From contig CAIRWJ010000221.1 of assembly GCA_903882245.1 (NCBI GenBank), positions 1 through 9,145 on the forward strand: DNA of 9,145 nt. Direction: 5' to 3'. The position numbers and the translations under genes were made by a program. Below the pieces are notes generated by a model. It was not told the DNA's origin and ran no database searches. It worked only from the letters and a program-made list of their open reading frames with translations. The DNA is from an uncultured Microbacteriaceae bacterium. Lineage in GTDB: Bacteria; Actinomycetota; Actinomycetes; Actinomycetales; Microbacteriaceae. Shown one piece after another: positions 6,500 to 9,145 of the stretch (positions are counted from its first letter, which is position 1; every line of letters starts with the position of its first letter).

Positions 6500-7673
6500 T
6501 TTCACCGATAAGGATTTCCTCATCGATCCGTATCCCGCCCTCGCCGAGGCCAGAGCCATCGGGAAGCCCTTCTGGCACGAACCGACGGAAATGTTTCTCG
6601 CCGCGCGTCACGCTGACGCCAACGCGGTATTGCGCAATAAGTCACTTGGAAGGATTTTCACGCCCAAGACTCCTGAAACTGATTGGAATGACTTCAACTA
6701 CCTGCATTCGGATTCGATTCTCGATTCCGAACCGCCCAAGCACACACGATTGAAGTCGCTCGTGAGCAAAGCCTTCAATCCGCGCACAATCAACGCCCTC
6801 ACGCCCGAAATCGAGCGACTCACGACAATGCTGCTCAATGACTGCGCGGACAAACGTGAACAAAACGGCACATTCGATGTGCTTGCGGATTTCGCCGAGC
6901 CACTTCCGGTCAAAGTCATCGCCCATATGCTCGGGTTCCCTGACGCTGATGAGCACCTGTTGCGCCCGTGGTCGCAGTCCATCGTCAAGATGTACGAGGT
7001 TAACCCCAGCGAAGCACACAAAGCCGAAGCCCGAACAGCGGCAACCGAATTCGCCGACTACGTCCACGGCTTGATGAAACTCCGACAGTCTCATCCGGGA
7101 ATGGACCTCATCAGTACTCTTGCCGCCGCAGAAAAGGACGGCGAGCGACTCAGTGTCGAAGAACTCATCGCGACCTGTGTATTGCTTCTCAATGCCGGCC
7201 ACGAAGCGAGCGTCAATGGGTTCGGAAACGGCATCGTTGCCGCACTGCGTCGGCCATCCGTGATGCAGCCGCTGCGCGGCGACCCCCGCACGGTGTCTCG
7301 CAACGCCCTCGAGGAATTCCTGCGGTTCGATTCGCCATTACAACTTTTCGAACGCACCGCCACGGCCGACACTGACATCAACGGGGTCGCAATTCGACAG
7401 GGTCAGAAGATTGCTGCGCTGTTGGGCGCGGCCAACCGCGACCCCGACGTGTTTGCGAACGCCGACTCCATGGACTTGACCCGGGAAACCAACCAGCACA
7501 TTGCCTTCGGAGCCGGGATTCACTTCTGTATCGGTGCACCGCTCGCCCGACTGGAAATGAACATCTCGTTGCCGGCACTCGTCGAGCGCTTCCCCGCTCT
7601 TGAGCTCGCGGGCGAACCGACCCGTCGCCCCACCTTCGTACTGCGGGGATACGACGCGATTCCGGTCTCGTAG
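6492..7673 (+). CDS. Cytochrome P450 monooxygenase, soluble bacterial class
   Basis: The 393-residue protein is a full-length soluble P450, a haem-thiolate enzyme that inserts one oxygen atom from O2 into an organic substrate using electrons from a ferredoxin and its reductase. Landmarks are the EPPKHTRLKSLVSKAF block (80-95, C-helix region with the haem-propionate contact), the I-helix LLLNAGHEASVNG (231-243), the K-helix ExxR (Glu275-Arg278 within EEFLRFDSP), and the haem loop FGAGIHFCIG (339-348) with Cys346 as iron ligand, followed by APLARLE. The I-helix is odd: the position of the usual proton-relay threonine is Ala239, followed by Ser240, as in P450eryF (CYP107A1). Substrate is unknown and no ferredoxin gene is adjacent, so redox partners must be encoded elsewhere. 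The ATG at 6492 is preceded by GAGG at 6482-6485 with a six-base gap, a good ribosome binding site inside the transporter gene, with which it overlaps by eight bases. Confidence 0.94.
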   Translation: MLDFTDKDFLIDPYPALAEARAIGKPFWHEPTEMFLAARHADANAVLRNKSLGRIFTPKTPETDWNDFNYLHSDSILDSEPPKHTRLKSLVSKAFNPRTINALTPEIERLTTMLLNDCADKREQNGTFDVLADFAEPLPVKVIAHMLGFPDADEHLLRPWSQSIVKMYEVNPSEAHKAEARTAATEFADYVHGLMKLRQSHPGMDLISTLAAAEKDGERLSVEELIATCVLLLNAGHEASVNGFGNGIVAALRRPSVMQPLRGDPRTVSRNALEEFLRFDSPLQLFERTATADTDINGVAIRQGQKIAALLGAANRDPDVFANADSMDLTRETNQHIAFGAGIHFCIGAPLARLEMNISLPALVERFPALELAGEPTRRPTFVLRGYDAIPVS

Positions 7674-7688
7674 GGCCTCGATCCAGCG

Positions 7689-9145
7689 CTATGGGGTCTT
7701 CGCGAAACTCATTCCCGCGAAGTCGAACGGGTAGGCGTTCCACCCCCAGTCAATACCTGAGCCGTTGATTTTGAGCTCGAACCCGATTCGCTTGCGGTTG
7801 TCAAGACCGACGAGACGAATTCCGCCGCCCTCGCTCGCGTAATCAACCAGATAGCTCGTACCGTGCTGGTAGATGCTCGAACAAATTGGGCTCCACAACG
7901 CCGGCGAGTGGTCGAATCGCCACACTTCCTTTGCCGTGTGATTCCTTAGGCTCAGGGAGAACTGTTGGGGAAACGAGGTCGACCGGCTATTGCCCGACGG
8001 AGAGTGAGCGCCACTCGCCAATCCATTGTTGAATAACATCAAGTTCCCGGCCGACGTAAATGAAACGGCATGTTCTCCGATTGGAGGATTGGTTCCTTCC
8101 GGATAGTCAAGCGCAAAAGCGCGGAGGGACGGGTAGGTGTGCCACGCCTTGTCGGGGTCGCCCAGAATCCACTTGATTTTGTCGTCGTCGTACCCAATGC
8201 CGATTACAAAGTCTTCACGTCCCGACAGAACAATTTGGTTCTTCTGCTTCCAGTACGTCGCCGCATTGTTATGGAACCAGTCGTCCCCTCGACGGACAAA
8301 TGCACTGGGGTCGTCGCCGCCCTTAATCATCGCCTTTCGGACAATGTCCGCGACGTCCCAGGTTTCCAGAATCTCACCGTCCGCATCGACTTCGATGACA
8401 TCCGATTCGACGTCGGGAGACTTGTTAAATTCAAGAAGCATCCCACTTCGACCCGGGTCGATGTTGTGGTGAAAAGTCGCGTAACCGCCGGCTGAATAAT
8501 TCCCCACCGACGCGTAATCACCGAACGGTGTGATTTTGTATAGGTCGCTGCCGTTTCCCACATAAAAATTGTTCTGGAATAACGTCGAGCCTTGTTGCGC
8601 TCCGCCGGCGTTACCAACCCACCGAATGTTCCCGTCGATGTCCATCACAATGGGGTGCGCCCCGCACGCCCAGGCCTTGAGCATGAAGAATGAATAGTCA
8701 AGTTTCACGGTCGTTGACGGGCTCACCACCTTGGTGGCCCCTGCTAGCGTGTCTCGGCACGAACTCGACCACTCGGACGACGTGAGCTCGTGGCTCAGCG
8801 TCGTCGTGCGCCCCTTCGCCGATTTCACCGTGATGATGACCGTGTTGTCGTAGTCATCGTAAAGTCCGAACAGTGGAATCGTGACCGTGGTGGAGTCGGT
8901 GAAATAGTCATTGCGGGTCAGATATTGCCTCGTGAAAACCGCAGTCACGGGCTCAGAAAAGGTTCCTGGTTTCGGTTGGATGTGAAACGAGAAAGTGGTG
9001 GCGGATTGCGGGATACCCGAGACCGTGATTTCCCCGATGAATGGGGTGGAGCCTTCCGACGCAGACTCGAAAACGAGCGGAGAGGGCGCTGCGTGTGCAA
9101 CGCCGTTGCCGACGGAAACGTCCGAAATTCCGGCGAGGGTCACTG
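7689..9145 (-). CDS. Arylsulfotransferase (ASST) family protein, probably secreted; 5' end outside window
   Basis: At least 484 residues are visible (numbered from the GTG at 9143), and the frame is still open at the window edge, so the true start and most of any signal peptide are missing. VAHAAP (15-20) resembles a signal-peptidase cleavage site, consistent with export. Residues about 30-118 form a beta-rich N-terminal domain including PLFGLYDDYDNTVIIT (90-105), as in ASST proteins. The rest fits the six-bladed propeller of arylsulfate sulfotransferase, which moves sulfate from one phenol to another through a sulfated histidine without PAPS. Candidate active-site residues matching the E. 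coli enzyme are His225/His226 in FHHNID, His291 in DWFHNN, Arg309 in LSGRED and His358 in GEHAVSF; KWILGDP (324-330) is also family-typical. Cysteines are only 129, 160 and 421. The stop is 15 bases from the convergent P450 stop. Actual donor and acceptor are unknown; a non-sulfotransferase role of the fold is possible. Confidence 0.85.
   Translation of the reverse strand, partial: VTLAGISDVSVGNGVAHAAPSPLVFESASEGSTPFIGEITVSGIPQSATTFSFHIQPKPGTFSEPVTAVFTRQYLTRNDYFTDSTTVTIPLFGLYDDYDNTVIITVKSAKGRTTTLSHELTSSEWSSSCRDTLAGATKVVSPSTTVKLDYSFFMLKAWACGAHPIVMDIDGNIRWVGNAGGAQQGSTLFQNNFYVGNGSDLYKITPFGDYASVGNYSAGGYATFHHNIDPGRSGMLLEFNKSPDVESDVIEVDADGEILETWDVADIVRKAMIKGGDDPSAFVRRGDDWFHNNAATYWKQKNQIVLSGREDFVIGIGYDDDKIKWILGDPDKAWHTYPSLRAFALDYPEGTNPPIGEHAVSFTSAGNLMLFNNGLASGAHSPSGNSRSTSFPQQFSLSLRNHTAKEVWRFDHSPALWSPICSSIYQHGTSYLVDYASEGGGIRLVGLDNRKRIGFELKINGSGIDWGWNAYPFDFAGMSFAKTP
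7698..7722. terminator. Candidate hairpin terminator between convergent P450 and sulfotransferase genes
   Basis: A perfect 7-bp inverted repeat, CTTCGCG (7698-7704) and CGCGAAG (7716-7722), encloses an 11-base loop, with a further G-C pair possible beyond a T-T mismatch. It lies 24 bases downstream of the P450 stop and inside the last codons of the convergent sulfotransferase gene. No T tract follows on either strand, so it is not a classical intrinsic terminator, although actinobacterial terminators often lack one. The only gene-free DNA here is 15 bases (7674-7688). Confidence 0.3.

Noticed and set aside
8070..8495. 141-codon plus-strand open frame opposite the arylsulfotransferase
   Set aside because: It lies antisense to conserved active-site blocks of the sulfotransferase and resembles no known family.
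9141..9143. GTG at 9143-9141 as the true start of the arylsulfotransferase
   Set aside because: The frame stays open to the window edge and the visible N-terminus lacks a positive n-region and a full hydrophobic core, so the start is probably outside the window.
1..9145. Search for tRNA, riboswitch, CRISPR array, insertion sequence or attachment site
   Set aside because: Genes cover nearly all bases; no cloverleaf, regularly spaced repeat, transposase or terminal inverted repeat was noticed by eye.

Overview
The window reads as part of a moderately GC-rich actinobacterial chromosome, probably from the Micrococcales or Microbacteriaceae. The evidence is the style of the encoded proteins: an actinobacterial Maf, a fused biotin carboxylase/biotin-carrier acyl-CoA carboxylase alpha subunit, a trimeric-type purine nucleoside phosphorylase next to a long phosphohexomutase, and leaderless promoters of the TANNNT type. 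The taxon is inferred from recall of family sequences, not from a search.

Layout. At the left edge (1-324, minus strand) lies the N-terminal part of a TRAM-domain RNA methyltransferase running off the window. A 33-bp divergent intergenic region follows; both flanking genes appear to be transcribed without a leader. On the plus strand come maf (358-975), the acyl-CoA carboxylase alpha subunit (1018-2787, with its own candidate leaderless promoter), purine nucleoside phosphorylase (2790-3629), a phosphoglucomutase/phosphomannomutase-family enzyme (3633-5288), a 12-helix major facilitator transporter (5288-6499) and a cytochrome P450 (6492-7673). From the carboxylase onward the gaps are 2 and 3 bases, then overlaps of 1 and 8 bases, so these five genes look like one operon. 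A convergent minus-strand gene (7689 to beyond 9145) encodes an exported arylsulfotransferase-family protein whose 5' end lies outside the window.

How the genes fit together. Maf clears non-canonical or excess pyrimidine nucleotides. The carboxylase alpha subunit supplies carboxylated biotin for malonyl-/methylmalonyl-CoA formation. The phosphorylase splits purine nucleosides into base and (deoxy)ribose-1-phosphate, and the neighbouring mutase may convert that sugar phosphate to the 5-phosphate. The transporter and P450 at the operon end look accessory and have no obvious link to nucleoside salvage. The P450 carries an unusual I-helix motif in which the usual proton-relay threonine position is alanine. 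The arylsulfotransferase keeps all four candidate active-site residues.

No RNA gene, CRISPR array, insertion sequence or prophage was seen. No stretch of 300 bases lacks a gene. I saw no clearly new defence or mobile system; the points most worth a second look are the leaderless promoters, the cysteine-free TRAM protein, the P450 motif, the phosphorylase/mutase pairing and the arylsulfotransferase.
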